Shown: positions 51,399 through 60,668, counted from the first letter of the stretch. The stretch: DNA of 64,000 nt from Oscillospiraceae bacterium (GCA_015066085.1 SVPA01000001.1:62001-126000), one strand, 5' to 3'. Numbers and translations are program-made. Notes: a model not told the origin generated them from the letters alone.

Positions 51399-51872
51399 TT
51401 ACAATTCTGTATTTACCCTTCCCATTCGGTAGGATAAACTTATATAGACTCTGCGCCAGAAGCGAGATTTGTTCCAGAACTTTACATATCTGATATAGCC
51501 CTTATCATTGCAGTTGTAGGCCTTTTTACCGTGCTTAAAGGAGGTAACCTTTCCAAGAACTCGGCTTTTGGGCACCTTTTCTTTTGAAAGTTGGAAATCA
51601 CCCATCAAAATAAAACCGTCTTCATAGGTGTCAACAACTCTGTGCACAACAAAAGTGCCGTTTCCTCTCATATAGAAGACGACATCTGATACCGCAAGAT
51701 TTTCAGTATCAACGGGAGAAAGCGTCAATTGGTCGCGAAGGTCGCGAAGCATTGGACGCATACTGTTTCCACGGGCGGTAATTGTTACATTTTTCCCTTT
51801 TTCGAGAAACTCACAGATTATGGGAGCAAGTTCCTGCATAGGATAGCGGTTAACCTTGTTTTTTAAATCCAT
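51399..51872 (-). CDS. Soluble S26/S24-type signal-peptidase-like protein
   Basis: The 157-aa protein has the catalytic serine in ARGNSMRPML (Ser37) and, about 40 residues later, VVHRVV (His77), where bacterial signal peptidases carry lysine. A serine/histidine pair is typical of SipW and ER-type enzymes. There is no predicted membrane helix, unlike most signal peptidases, and the C-terminus is basic. It begins 2 nt after the PqqD-like gene, so the pair is cotranscribed. PqqD-like proteins bind leader peptides, so cleavage of a ribosomal peptide leader is possible. This is inference. Confidence 0.85.
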   Translation of the reverse strand: MDLKNKVNRYPMQELAPIICEFLEKGKNVTITARGNSMRPMLRDLRDQLTLSPVDTENLAVSDVVFYMRGNGTFVVHRVVDTYEDGFILMGDFQLSKEKVPKSRVLGKVTSFKHGKKAYNCNDKGYIRYVKFWNKSRFWRRVYISLSYRMGRVNTEL

Positions 51873-51874
51873 AA

Positions 51875-52138
51875 TTAAACCAAATAACCCTTCGCACTAA
51901 GGATAGACACAAACTTTTCTACATCGTTTTGTGCCTGCTGCTTTGAAATATCATACTTTTCAAGTAACGCTAAGACAAGTTCGCTTTTACTCGTTTCTTC
52001 TAAAAGGAGGCGGAAAATATATTCGGCGGTTTCGTTTAACAAAATTGCCTGCTGTAAATCAACGGTGTTTTCGCCCGCATAAATTGCAAGGGTATCACCG
52101 CACACGGTTCGTATTTCAAACCCGTTTTTAAGTTTCAT
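51875..52138 (-). CDS. PqqD-family peptide-chaperone-like protein
   Basis: The 87-aa protein matches the small winged-helix PqqD fold: three N-terminal strands (FEIRTVCGDTLAIY), LNETAEYIFRLLLE (about 34-47) and a helical end with DVEKFVSILSAKGYLV. PqqD and related RRE domains bind leader peptides of RiPP precursors and pass them to modifying enzymes. AGGAGG precedes the ATG. The only partner here is the signal-peptidase-like gene. No radical SAM enzyme is adjacent. Confidence 0.85.
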   Translation of the reverse strand: MKLKNGFEIRTVCGDTLAIYAGENTVDLQQAILLNETAEYIFRLLLEETSKSELVLALLEKYDISKQQAQNDVEKFVSILSAKGYLV

Positions 52139-52297
52139 TCGCCGCTTCCTCCTCTTTTACTATACTACCGAGATTATACAACATAACCTATTTTTTATCA
52201 AGAATAAAAAATATATAAATTGGGTCTTCTATTTTTGTTATATTTTTGTTATAATAGAGATGTATATGTATATTTCTTAATATCAGAGGAATGTTTT

Positions 52298-53053
52298 ATG
52301 AATGTTACTATTGATAACATCAAGGTAAATTATATTGACGAAGGCGAAGGAACCCCAATTCTTTTGCTTCACGGATGGGGTTCAAGCCATGAAGTTTACA
52401 GGGGTTTTATAAACACCCTTAAAGGCCGTTGCCGTCTTGTTGCACCCGATTTTCCCGGTTGCGGCGAAACCGAAACTATGGATAGGCCTTGGGACCTTAA
52501 AGACTACTGCGATTTTGTGATTAAATTTATGGATGCGGTCGGTCTTGAAAACCCGATTATGATGGGTCATTCTCACGGCGGTCGGGTAACCCTTTATATG
52601 ACCGCAACGGGTATGGTAAATCCTCCGAAGATAGTTCTTCTTGATGCGGCAGGACTTATTCCGAAGAAAAGTTTCAAACAAAAGGCTCGTGCTAAAAGTT
52701 TTAAAACAATTAAATGGATTTTAACACGCCCTGTAATCAAAAACTTTTCGGGCTCTCTTTTAGAAAAGGCACGTCGCCACTACGGCAGCGCCGACTATAA
52801 TGCCGCACCCGAAGTTTTAAGGAAGACTCTTGTATCTCTTGTAAACACAGATATCAGAGAACTTCTTCCAAACATTAAATGCCCCTCGCTTCTTATTTGG
52901 GGCGAAAACGACACCGCTACCCCGCTTAGCGACGCAAAAATTATTGAAAGCCTTATTCCCGACGCAGGACTTTGCGTTATTAAAGGCACGGGACATTTCA
53001 GTTTTTGCGAAAGGCCTTTTGAAGCAAACGCTATTATAAACAGTTTTATTTAG
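52298..53053 (+). CDS. Alpha/beta hydrolase
   Basis: The 251-aa protein has the oxyanion LLHGWGSSHEVY, nucleophile elbow GHSHGG (about residue 90), acid IWGENDTATP (about 205) and catalytic histidine GTGHFSF (about 232), so the triad is complete. The substrate is unknown. ATG 52298 follows AGAGGA. It lies 8 nt before the membrane-anchored Mur-ligase-like gene, and the pairing may mean a cell-envelope role, for example on peptide or ester substrates. Confidence 0.88.
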   Translation: MNVTIDNIKVNYIDEGEGTPILLLHGWGSSHEVYRGFINTLKGRCRLVAPDFPGCGETETMDRPWDLKDYCDFVIKFMDAVGLENPIMMGHSHGGRVTLYMTATGMVNPPKIVLLDAAGLIPKKSFKQKARAKSFKTIKWILTRPVIKNFSGSLLEKARRHYGSADYNAAPEVLRKTLVSLVNTDIRELLPNIKCPSLLIWGENDTATPLSDAKIIESLIPDAGLCVIKGTGHFSFCERPFEANAIINSFI

Positions 53054-53061
53054 GTGATTTT

Positions 53062-54636
53062 ATGTTATTCATTTTAGGGCTTATTGTCTGTATAATCGGG
53101 AGTTCTCTTTCCCTTATAAGACAGTATCAGATGCTTCAGCAAAACTCTTATTTTGCAAGTAGATATTTAGGTTGGCAAAAGAGCAACTTTGCCGTTATTC
53201 CTTTTGTTCTTAAGGTTTTGGTAATAGGTCTTGCGGTTTGGGCTGCCTTTTTACCAAACGAAGTTTTAAAAGACAGTATGGTTCTTTTTGCGGCGGTTTC
53301 TTTGTTTTTTGGTTGGAAAGGCGCATCCAAAAACGCATCTTCCATTAAAAAACTTGTTTATACCGCAAGAATTAAAAGGACTTTTATCTTTGCCGTTTTA
53401 GTTCTTGTTATCCTTGGCGTTTTGGCTTGTTTTTTGGATTTCGCTTTCCAAAATGTTGTTCTTGTAAGTTTTATAGTCCTGACCGTTTTCCCGGAAATTT
53501 TGTGCCTTATTTCACTTTTTGCTTTAAAACCACTTGAAAAACTCATTGCAAGACGCTTCATAAACGACGCAAAAAGAATTTTGCGTTCGGTTAAAGGAGT
53601 ACGGGTTATCGGTATTACCGGTTCCTACGGAAAAACGGGAACCAAATATATTCTGTCCCGCATTTTAAGCGAAAAGTTTAATGTTCTTCACACTCCCGAA
53701 AGTTTTAACACTCCCATGGGGGTTGTCAGAACTATAAGAGAAAAACTCAGAGCAGACACCGAGATTTTCGTTTGCGAAATGGGGGCTAAAAATGTTGGGG
53801 ACATTAAAGAAATTTGCGACATAGTAAACCCCGACTTTGGGCTTATTACTTCGGTTGGACCCCAGCACCTTGAAACCTTTAAAACGATAGATAATGTATT
53901 TAAGACCAAGTTTGAACTTTTTGAGGCTGTTTTTAAAAAGGGCGGAACCGTTTTTGCAAACGGGGATAACGAACTTATTAAAAACAGAGCAAGTGACGAT
54001 TTAGTTCTTTACGGGAGTCAAAACGAGTTTAATTTTAGAGCCGAAAACATAACGGGTGGCAGAAACGGGGCAACCTTTGACCTTATTCTCGGCAACGAGA
54101 AGGTTTCGGTTTCTACTAAACTTTTAGGAAAACATAATGTTTTAAACATTGTAGGTGCGGCAGGACTTGCCTATACGCTTGGCGTTTCGGCTAAAGATAT
54201 TGCCTTTGCAGTTTCCAGGCTTTCCCCCACCGAACACCGACTTGAAATGAAGACTTCGGTAAATGGCTCTCTTCTTATTGATGACGCTTATAACGCAAAC
54301 CCCGAAGGCTGCCTTGAGGCTGTTAATGTTTTAGGTTCTTTTGAGGGAATGAAAAAGGTTATTATAACCCCCGGACTTGTTGAACTCGGCGACAAAGAAT
54401 ACGAGTATAACAAGGCGCTTGGCAGGGCCGCCGCCAAGGTTTGCGATAAAATTATTTTTGTCGGTCAAAAGCGCAGCAAACCCCTTGCTGACGGAGTTTA
54501 TGAAACCGACTTTAACACAGAAGATATCTATATTGCCTCCTCCTTTAAAGAGGCAATGGAAATATACTCAGGCTTTGCAGATAAGGATACGGTTGTTTTG
54601 CTTGAAAACGACCTGCCTGATAATTATTTGAAATAG
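53062..54636 (+). CDS. Membrane-anchored Mur-ligase-family protein (MurF-like)
   Basis: The 524-aa protein has four to five hydrophobic segments in its first 160 residues. The Mur-ligase ATPase core follows, with P-loop GITGSYGKTGTKY (about 185-197), then CEMGAKNVGD, SVGPQHLETF, and the C-terminal domain with DDAYNANPEG. That is the MurF catalytic layout, but the normal MurF N-terminal UDP-MurNAc-tripeptide-binding domain is replaced by membrane segments. It may act on a lipid-linked or other membrane substrate. A Ddl lies 9 nt downstream. Confidence 0.87.
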   Translation: MLFILGLIVCIIGSSLSLIRQYQMLQQNSYFASRYLGWQKSNFAVIPFVLKVLVIGLAVWAAFLPNEVLKDSMVLFAAVSLFFGWKGASKNASSIKKLVYTARIKRTFIFAVLVLVILGVLACFLDFAFQNVVLVSFIVLTVFPEILCLISLFALKPLEKLIARRFINDAKRILRSVKGVRVIGITGSYGKTGTKYILSRILSEKFNVLHTPESFNTPMGVVRTIREKLRADTEIFVCEMGAKNVGDIKEICDIVNPDFGLITSVGPQHLETFKTIDNVFKTKFELFEAVFKKGGTVFANGDNELIKNRASDDLVLYGSQNEFNFRAENITGGRNGATFDLILGNEKVSVSTKLLGKHNVLNIVGAAGLAYTLGVSAKDIAFAVSRLSPTEHRLEMKTSVNGSLLIDDAYNANPEGCLEAVNVLGSFEGMKKVIITPGLVELGDKEYEYNKALGRAAAKVCDKIIFVGQKRSKPLADGVYETDFNTEDIYIASSFKEAMEIYSGFADKDTVVLLENDLPDNYLK

Positions 54637-54645
54637 GGTGATTAA

Positions 54646-55839
54646 ATGAAAACTACCGTTGCTTTTATTTTTGGATGCCGTTCGGTTGAACACGAGGTGT
54701 CTATCATTTCGGCGGTTCAGGCTATGCGTGCCGTTGATAAGGAAAAATATGACGTTATTCCCGTTTACGTAACCAAAAAAGGCGAAATGTACACAAGCGA
54801 AAAAATGTTTGAAATTGAGCCTTTTCGTGATATGAAGACCCTTATTGCAGAGTCAAAACCCGTTACTATGGTTAAATCGGGTGACGATGTTTATCTTCAT
54901 TTTCTTGAGAAAAAATTGTTTAAAAAGAACGAAGATGTACTTATTAGCGTTGCTTTCCCGGTTGTTCACGGAACCAACTGCGAAGACGGAACGCTTCAGG
55001 GATACCTTGAATTTTTGGGTCTTCCCTATGTTGGCTGTGATGTGCTTTCAAGTGCCGTTGGTATGGACAAAGCGGTATTTAAGTATGTTATGAAGGCGGC
55101 AGATTTGCCTGTTCTTGACTGCATTTGTTTTAGCGCCAGAGAATACGCCGAAAACAGAGAAGCCGTTGCTGATAACGCCGAAGAGAAAATCGGCTATCCG
55201 ATGATTGTAAAGCCGGTTAATTTAGGTTCTTCGGTTGGAATTTCCAAGGCAAAAGACAGGCAGGAACTTATTGACGCTATTGAACTTGCCGTTTCGTTTT
55301 CTGACAAGGTTCTTGTTGAACACGCTGTCCAGTCAATCAGAGAAATCAACTGCTCGGTTGTGGGCGATGCAGACGACTGCGAGGCGTCGGTTTGCGAAGA
55401 ACCTTTTATGAACGACGAGATTCTTTCCTATGAAGACAAGTATTTAGGTGGAGGTAAAAAGCAAGGGGGTAGTAAGGGAATGGCTTCCCTTTCCCGTAAA
55501 ATTCCCGCCGACATAAGCAAAGAAAAGAGCGACGAGATTAGAGAACTTGCAAAAAAAGTATTTAAGGCTTTAGGGGCTTCGGGTGTTGTAAGGATTGACT
55601 TTATTATTGACACAGAAGATGACAAGGTCTATGTTAACGAGATTAACACCATTCCCGGCTCCCTTTCTTTCTATTTGTGGGAAGCAACGAAACTTCCTTA
55701 CAAACAACTTATTGACCGCCTTATTTCTCTCGCTTTCAGAAGAAAGAGAAACCGCGAAAATCTGACCTTTACTATTGATACTAACATTTTATCGGGCGTT
55801 TCTTTCGGAAGTAAAGGTTCAAAAGGAAGTAAAATCTAA
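54646..55839 (+). CDS. ddl: D-alanine--D-alanine ligase
   Basis: The 397-aa ATP-grasp enzyme has FGCRSVEHEVSIISA at the N-terminus, VKPVNLGSSVGISKAKD (about 185-201) and the C-terminal EINTIPGSLSFYLWEA. It joins two D-alanines (or D-Ala with another D-residue) for the peptidoglycan stem. The C-terminus carries about 30 extra basic residues ending in GSK repeats. The gene ends by overlapping the CDF gene (TAATG). True dipeptide specificity is not readable from sequence here. Confidence 0.88.
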   Translation: MKTTVAFIFGCRSVEHEVSIISAVQAMRAVDKEKYDVIPVYVTKKGEMYTSEKMFEIEPFRDMKTLIAESKPVTMVKSGDDVYLHFLEKKLFKKNEDVLISVAFPVVHGTNCEDGTLQGYLEFLGLPYVGCDVLSSAVGMDKAVFKYVMKAADLPVLDCICFSAREYAENREAVADNAEEKIGYPMIVKPVNLGSSVGISKAKDRQELIDAIELAVSFSDKVLVEHAVQSIREINCSVVGDADDCEASVCEEPFMNDEILSYEDKYLGGGKKQGGSKGMASLSRKIPADISKEKSDEIRELAKKVFKALGASGVVRIDFIIDTEDDKVYVNEINTIPGSLSFYLWEATKLPYKQLIDRLISLAFRRKRNRENLTFTIDTNILSGVSFGSKGSKGSKI

Positions 55840-57014
55840 TGACTTCGCTTCTTATAAAGTTATTTATTAAAAACAGCGAGAGAACATCAGACGGTAGTGT
55901 CAGAGAAAAATACGGAACTTTAGCAGGTTTTGTCGGCATATTTTTAAACCTTTTACTTTTTGGAGTTAAACTTACGGCAGGAATTATTTCCTCATCTATA
56001 TCTATTATTGCAGACGCTTTTAACAATCTGTCGGATATGGGGTCTTCTGTTGTTACTATGTTTGGCTTTAAACTTGCAAACAAACCTGCCGACCCCGACC
56101 ACCCTTACGGTCACGGAAGATTTGAATATATTTCCGCCTTTATAGTTTCGGGTTTTATTCTTGTAATGGGTTTTGAACTGCTTAAAAGTTCGGTTGAGAA
56201 AATAATTACTCCGACAGACCTTGATTTTGGAACCGTTTCGATAGTTATTCTTGCCCTTTCGGTTGCTTTAAAACTCTGGATGTTCTTCTTTAACCGAAAA
56301 CTCGGCAAACGAATTGAGTCTTCTGCCCTTATTGCAACCGCAAAGGACAGTTTGAACGACGCTATAACAACCTTTGCAATTCTTGTTTCGGTTATTATTA
56401 TGAACATAACAAGCCTTAACATAGACGCTTATGTCGGCGTTATTATGTCACTGTTTATTCTTTGGTCGGGCTTTAAAACGGGAAAAGAAACTCTCGGTCC
56501 CCTTTTAGGCGAACCGATTGACGAGCAAACGGCAAAAACGCTTGAAAACGAGATTATGGCTTTTGACGGTTTTCTGGGTATTCACGACCTAATGGCTCAT
56601 AACTACGGACCCGGACGCTGTTTTGCTTCGGTACACGTTGAAGTTCCTGCCGATACAGATATTGTTAAGTGCCACGAACATATTGACCTTTGCGAGAAAC
56701 TTGTTTTCGAGCGAACGGGAATTATGCTAACAATCCATATGGACCCCGTTGAAACCGACAACGAAAAACTAAATCTTGCTAAAAGCGTTATTGCCGAAAA
56801 AATTAAGGTTATTCACCCCGACCTTACCATTCACGATTTCAGAATGACCCCAAAAAGCGACGAGCGAACCAACCTTATTTTTGACGTTGTTCTTCCGATT
56901 GGATTAGATAAGGAAAAACAAGACATTAAACGCCAGATAGAAGATATTGCGGTTAGTATTGACCCGACATATCGGTGTGTAATAACCTTTGATTATAATT
57001 TTGTTGGAAAATAA
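55839..57014 (+). CDS. Cation diffusion facilitator (CDF) transporter
   Basis: The 391-aa protein has six membrane helices, the metal site segment ADAFNNLSD (about residues 58-66), HPYGHGRFEY after helix 3, and a cytoplasmic C-terminal metal-sensing domain, which is longer than usual. It exports divalent metals such as Zn2+, Fe2+ or Mn2+; Mn-type members share this motif. One-base overlap with ddl suggests coupling, perhaps linking metal supply to Ddl. The metal is inference. Confidence 0.9.
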   Translation: MTSLLIKLFIKNSERTSDGSVREKYGTLAGFVGIFLNLLLFGVKLTAGIISSSISIIADAFNNLSDMGSSVVTMFGFKLANKPADPDHPYGHGRFEYISAFIVSGFILVMGFELLKSSVEKIITPTDLDFGTVSIVILALSVALKLWMFFFNRKLGKRIESSALIATAKDSLNDAITTFAILVSVIIMNITSLNIDAYVGVIMSLFILWSGFKTGKETLGPLLGEPIDEQTAKTLENEIMAFDGFLGIHDLMAHNYGPGRCFASVHVEVPADTDIVKCHEHIDLCEKLVFERTGIMLTIHMDPVETDNEKLNLAKSVIAEKIKVIHPDLTIHDFRMTPKSDERTNLIFDVVLPIGLDKEKQDIKRQIEDIAVSIDPTYRCVITFDYNFVGK

Positions 57015-57019
57015 TTTTT

Positions 57020-57104
57020 GACACTGTGCCTAAAAGGGAGTTGTGGTTAGGGATAAACCGATTTCGTCCCTAATCGCAACTCCCTAAGCGCAGTGTCTTT
57101 TTTT
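57020..57104 (+). terminator. Very large stem-loop terminator
   Basis: A 78-nt stem-loop has an outer arm GACACTGTGC/GCGCAGTGTC, a middle arm AGGGAGTTG/CAACTCCCT and an inner arm GTTAGGGA/TCCCTAAT, then TTTTTTT (57098-57104). It is much larger than other terminators here. Confidence 0.8.
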
Positions 57105-57154
57105 CGTATTGGGAATAATATATAATGTAATTTTTATTTCGGAGTGAAAAATAT

Positions 57155-58192
57155 ATGAAATTCTTTTTAGCATCAAACTCTGCCCAGGGGTTTATTTCGG
57201 AATTTAAAAACTGCTATGAGCCAAAAGATGATTGGTACGCCTATATTATTAAAGGCGGTCCCGGTACGGGAAAGTCTTCGTTTATGAGAAAACTTGTCAA
57301 AAAGGCTGAAGAAAAGGGACTTGAGGTTTTAAAAATTTACTGTGCCAGTGACCCTTCTTCCCTTGACGGAGTTCTTATTCCAAAACTTAAAACTGCCGTT
57401 TTAGACGGCACAGCACCCCATACGGTTGACCCGACTTTCCCCGGGGTTAGCGAATGTATACTTAATTTTGGAGATTTTTGGGACGAGAATCTGCTTAAAA
57501 AACAGGGCCGGGAAATTATAAAATTAACTACCGAGAACAAAAAAATTCACAAAAGTGTTTCAGAACAGGTGGTCCTTGCGGGCGGTCTTATGGAAGAAGA
57601 CCTTAAAGCGTCGCAAAGACTAATAAACAGTAAAGAAACCGAAAAACTTGCAAGCACGCTCATAAACGAATATATTCCAAACACAAATAAGAATGGTAAA
57701 ATTATAAATCGGTTTTTGGGCGGTATTACGCCAAAAGGCGTTCTCTATTTTGGAGATTCGATTTTAGCAAAGAAAACTATTTCCATTTTGGACCCGGTTG
57801 GTTCGGTATCTAACGCAGTTTTCGAACAATTAAAGGAAGAGGGAGTAAAAAGAGGGTTTGATACCGTAGTATTTAAAAACCCCGTTCTTCCAAACACACT
57901 TATTGACGGCATTTATTTGCCCGAACTAAATATTTGCTTTTTAAGGGAGTACGAACACCAAAAAGCAGTAGCAGATAAAACTTTTTTTGCAAAAGACTAT
58001 ATGGTAACGACCGCATTTATGGAAGAAAAGGGAAACGCTTGTCTTGTTTCACAACTGCTTGAAAGTTCGGCAAAACTTTTAAGACAGGCAAAAGAAAACC
58101 ACGACCAACTTGAAAAATGTTATATTTCGGCGATGGACTTTGAAAGTCTTAACAGTTTTTGCGACCTTCAAGTTGAAAAAATTGTAAAATAA
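57155..58192 (+). CDS. P-loop ATPase of unknown role (PRK06851-like)
   Basis: The 345-aa protein has Walker A GGPGTGKSSF (about residues 34-43) near the N-terminus and no membrane helix. It resembles the family of hypothetical ATPases labelled PRK06851, common in Bacilli and Clostridia. It is a single gene between the large stem-loop and another terminator. The function is unknown; I see no partner gene. The start ATG 57155 follows GGAG with a 9-nt spacing. Confidence 0.8.
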   Translation: MKFFLASNSAQGFISEFKNCYEPKDDWYAYIIKGGPGTGKSSFMRKLVKKAEEKGLEVLKIYCASDPSSLDGVLIPKLKTAVLDGTAPHTVDPTFPGVSECILNFGDFWDENLLKKQGREIIKLTTENKKIHKSVSEQVVLAGGLMEEDLKASQRLINSKETEKLASTLINEYIPNTNKNGKIINRFLGGITPKGVLYFGDSILAKKTISILDPVGSVSNAVFEQLKEEGVKRGFDTVVFKNPVLPNTLIDGIYLPELNICFLREYEHQKAVADKTFFAKDYMVTTAFMEEKGNACLVSQLLESSAKLLRQAKENHDQLEKCYISAMDFESLNSFCDLQVEKIVK

Positions 58193-58217
58193 AAAACGGC
58201 TATATAGCCGTTTTTTA
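58192..58217. terminator. Bidirectional terminator
   Basis: AAAACGGC pairs with GCCGTTTT across a TATATA centre, with A/T runs on both sides, between converging genes. Confidence 0.88.
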
Positions 58218-58967
58218 TTTTGTAAATTTAATTGGCGAAAAGTGGTTTTCGCTAATATTTATTGTTGGAAAAGCCTTTTTAAGTTCGGCTGCTAAAACCG
58301 GGACCACAACATCTTCGGTTGCAAAATGACCCGCGTCAAGCAAGGTTATTCCGTTTAAGTGGGCATTTAGGAAAACGCTGTGTTTAATGTCGGCGGTTAA
58401 AAAGGCGTCTACTCCCCTTTTTGAAACCTCGTCTAAAAGACTGCCTCCGCTTCCCGAGCAGACCGCAACCCTTTTTATATGGGTATTTGTTCCGACATAT
58501 TTTACGGGAAAGCCGAGTTTTAAGGACACTTGGTTTGCAAATTCGTCGGCAGAGATAGGGTCACTCAGTTCCCCTATTCGGTAGAGAAATCCCTCACTGT
58601 CGGCAATCTTTTCGATATTTTCAAGGCTGACGGCAAGACAGAGAGTGTCATTTACACCGCCGTCTGCCTGGTCGAGATTGGTATGGACCGAGATTGCCGA
58701 AATGTTTGCCCTTAAAAGCCTAAAAATAATACTTTCATCGGTTACCGATTTAAGCGGGTCAAAAATTACGGGGTGGTGGCAAACGATTAGGTTTGCACCG
58801 CTTTCTTGGGCCTGTGTTACCGCTTCTTCTGTGCAGTCAAGGCAGACGACAATTCCCGTTACCTCGCTGTTTAAACTGCCTACAAGGTGACCCGAATTGT
58901 CATAAGGCATAGCCGATGAAAAGTCATACTTTTCATCAAGCAGATTTAAAACATCGCAAACTTTCAT
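58215..58967 (-). CDS. Nif3-like dinuclear metal-centre protein
   Basis: The 250-aa protein belongs to the widespread Nif3/YqfO family with a two-metal site: CHHPVIF (about residue 64), VHTNLD (about 94) and DAGHFATE near the C-terminus supply the ligands. Function is not firmly known, perhaps a GTP cyclohydrolase-like or regulatory role. The start ATG lies 1 nt after the glnS stop, so it ends the nrdR-gltX-glnS-nif3 operon. In many Firmicutes nif3 follows trmK/rpoD instead. Confidence 0.92.
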   Translation of the reverse strand: MKVCDVLNLLDEKYDFSSAMPYDNSGHLVGSLNSEVTGIVVCLDCTEEAVTQAQESGANLIVCHHPVIFDPLKSVTDESIIFRLLRANISAISVHTNLDQADGGVNDTLCLAVSLENIEKIADSEGFLYRIGELSDPISADEFANQVSLKLGFPVKYVGTNTHIKRVAVCSGSGGSLLDEVSKRGVDAFLTADIKHSVFLNAHLNGITLLDAGHFATEDVVVPVLAAELKKAFPTINISENHFSPIKFTK

Positions 58968-58968
58968 A

Positions 58969-60657
58969 TTAGTTACCCTTTTTAAAGGAATCTTTAAGAG
59001 CGACGGTTTGGTTGAAGATAAGGTTGTTTTCCGCCGAATCTTTATCTAAACAGAAGTAGCCCTGACGCATAAACTGGAAGCCTTCGCCGATAGTAGCATT
59101 AGCCAAAGAGGCTTCTAACTTACAACCGCTAAGTACGGTTAGAGAGTTTTCGTTAAGATTTTCGGTAAAGGAGCCAACGCTTTCTTCGTCGGACGGGTTT
59201 TCAACATTGAAAAGACGCTCGTAAAGGCGAACGGTAGCGTCGACCGCATGATTTACACTTACCCAGTGAATAGTTCCTTTAACCTTTCTTCCGTCGGGCG
59301 ATTCGCCGCCGTAGGAAGCGGGGTCGTAGGTTACATGAACACAGGTAATATTGCCGTTTTCGTCTTCTTCGTGGGAAGCGTATTTTACAAAATAGGCTCC
59401 CTTTAGGCGAACTTCTTTTTCGGGGCAAAGGCGGAAATACTTTCCGGGGGGATTTAACATAAAATCGTCTTGCTCGATATAGATTTCGCGGGAGAAGGTA
59501 ACGGTTTTATTGCCGAGTTCGGGTTTATTGGGGTTGATTTCAACCGAAATTTCTTCGGTTTTATCTTCGGGATAATTATCAATTACAACCTTTAAAGGAC
59601 GAAGCACCGCCATAGCACGATTGGCGTTCATATTCAGTTCGTCACGAACACAAGACTCTAAAAGAGCGTAGTCTATTACGCTATAAGCCTTGCTGACGCC
59701 GATTTTATCGACAAAGGTGCGAACGGCAGAGGCGGGGTAGCCGCGTCTTCTCATTCCGCAAAGGGTTGCCATTCTCGGGTCGTCCCAACCCGAAACGAGA
59801 CCGTCGTTTACAAGTTTAAGGCACTTTCTTTTAGAGGTCAGGGTGTAGTTTACATTCATTCTGGCAAACTCGATTTGGCGAGGCGCTTCGGGGATTTCAA
59901 GTTGCTCTAAAAACCAGTTATAAAGGGGGCGGTGGTTTTCAAACTCTAACGAACAAAGAGAATGGGTAACGCCCTCTTTAGCGTCAGAAAGAGGGTGAGC
60001 AAAGTCGTACATTGGGTAAACGCACCACTTATCTCCCGTTCTGTGATGAGAAACCTTCATAATTCGGTAGATAATGGGGTCACGCATATTGATATTTGAA
60101 GAAGACATATCAATTTTAGCACGGAGTACCATTGCACCGTTTTCAAATTCTCCCGCAGTCATACGGGCAAAAAGGTCTTTAGTTTCGGCTACCGGGCGGT
60201 CACGGTAAGGACTGTTTTTGCCGGGCTCTACAAGAGTTCCTCTCATTTCGCGAATTTGGTCGGGGGTAGACTCATCTACATAGGCAAGTCCCTTGTCGAT
60301 AAGTTTAAGAGCACACTCATAGATAAAATCAAAATAGTCCGAGGCATAGTAAACATTATCCCAATCAAAACCGAGCCATTTAATATCTTCCATAATGGCG
60401 TCGACATATTCGGTGTCTTCTTTTGTGGGGTTAGTATCGTCAAGGCGAAGATTACATTTTCCGCCGTATTTATCGGAAGTTCCAAAGTCAATGCAGATTG
60501 CTTTGGCGTGACCGATATGAAGATAACCGTTAGGTTCGGGCGGAAAACGGGTTTGCACCCTCGAATAGACCCCTTCGTCAAGGTCTTTATCTATAAAATC
60601 ATAAATAAAGTTAGAGGGGACGGACACTGCCTCGTCCTTAATTTTTTCGTCTGCCAT
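58969..60657 (-). CDS. glnS: Glutaminyl-tRNA synthetase
   Basis: The 562-aa class I synthetase has PPEPNGYLHIGHAKAICI (HIGH motif) near residue 40 and TSKRKCLKLV (KMSKS-type) around 280, then GWDDPRMATLCGMRRRGYP, as in E. coli GlnRS. It charges tRNA-Gln directly. Many Firmicutes lack GlnRS and use GatCAB; its presence, with gltX next to it, is typical of some Clostridia and may reflect ancient transfer. Confidence 0.96.
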   Translation of the reverse strand: MADEKIKDEAVSVPSNFIYDFIDKDLDEGVYSRVQTRFPPEPNGYLHIGHAKAICIDFGTSDKYGGKCNLRLDDTNPTKEDTEYVDAIMEDIKWLGFDWDNVYYASDYFDFIYECALKLIDKGLAYVDESTPDQIREMRGTLVEPGKNSPYRDRPVAETKDLFARMTAGEFENGAMVLRAKIDMSSSNINMRDPIIYRIMKVSHHRTGDKWCVYPMYDFAHPLSDAKEGVTHSLCSLEFENHRPLYNWFLEQLEIPEAPRQIEFARMNVNYTLTSKRKCLKLVNDGLVSGWDDPRMATLCGMRRRGYPASAVRTFVDKIGVSKAYSVIDYALLESCVRDELNMNANRAMAVLRPLKVVIDNYPEDKTEEISVEINPNKPELGNKTVTFSREIYIEQDDFMLNPPGKYFRLCPEKEVRLKGAYFVKYASHEEDENGNITCVHVTYDPASYGGESPDGRKVKGTIHWVSVNHAVDATVRLYERLFNVENPSDEESVGSFTENLNENSLTVLSGCKLEASLANATIGEGFQFMRQGYFCLDKDSAENNLIFNQTVALKDSFKKGN

Positions 60658-60668
60658 AAATTTTGCTC

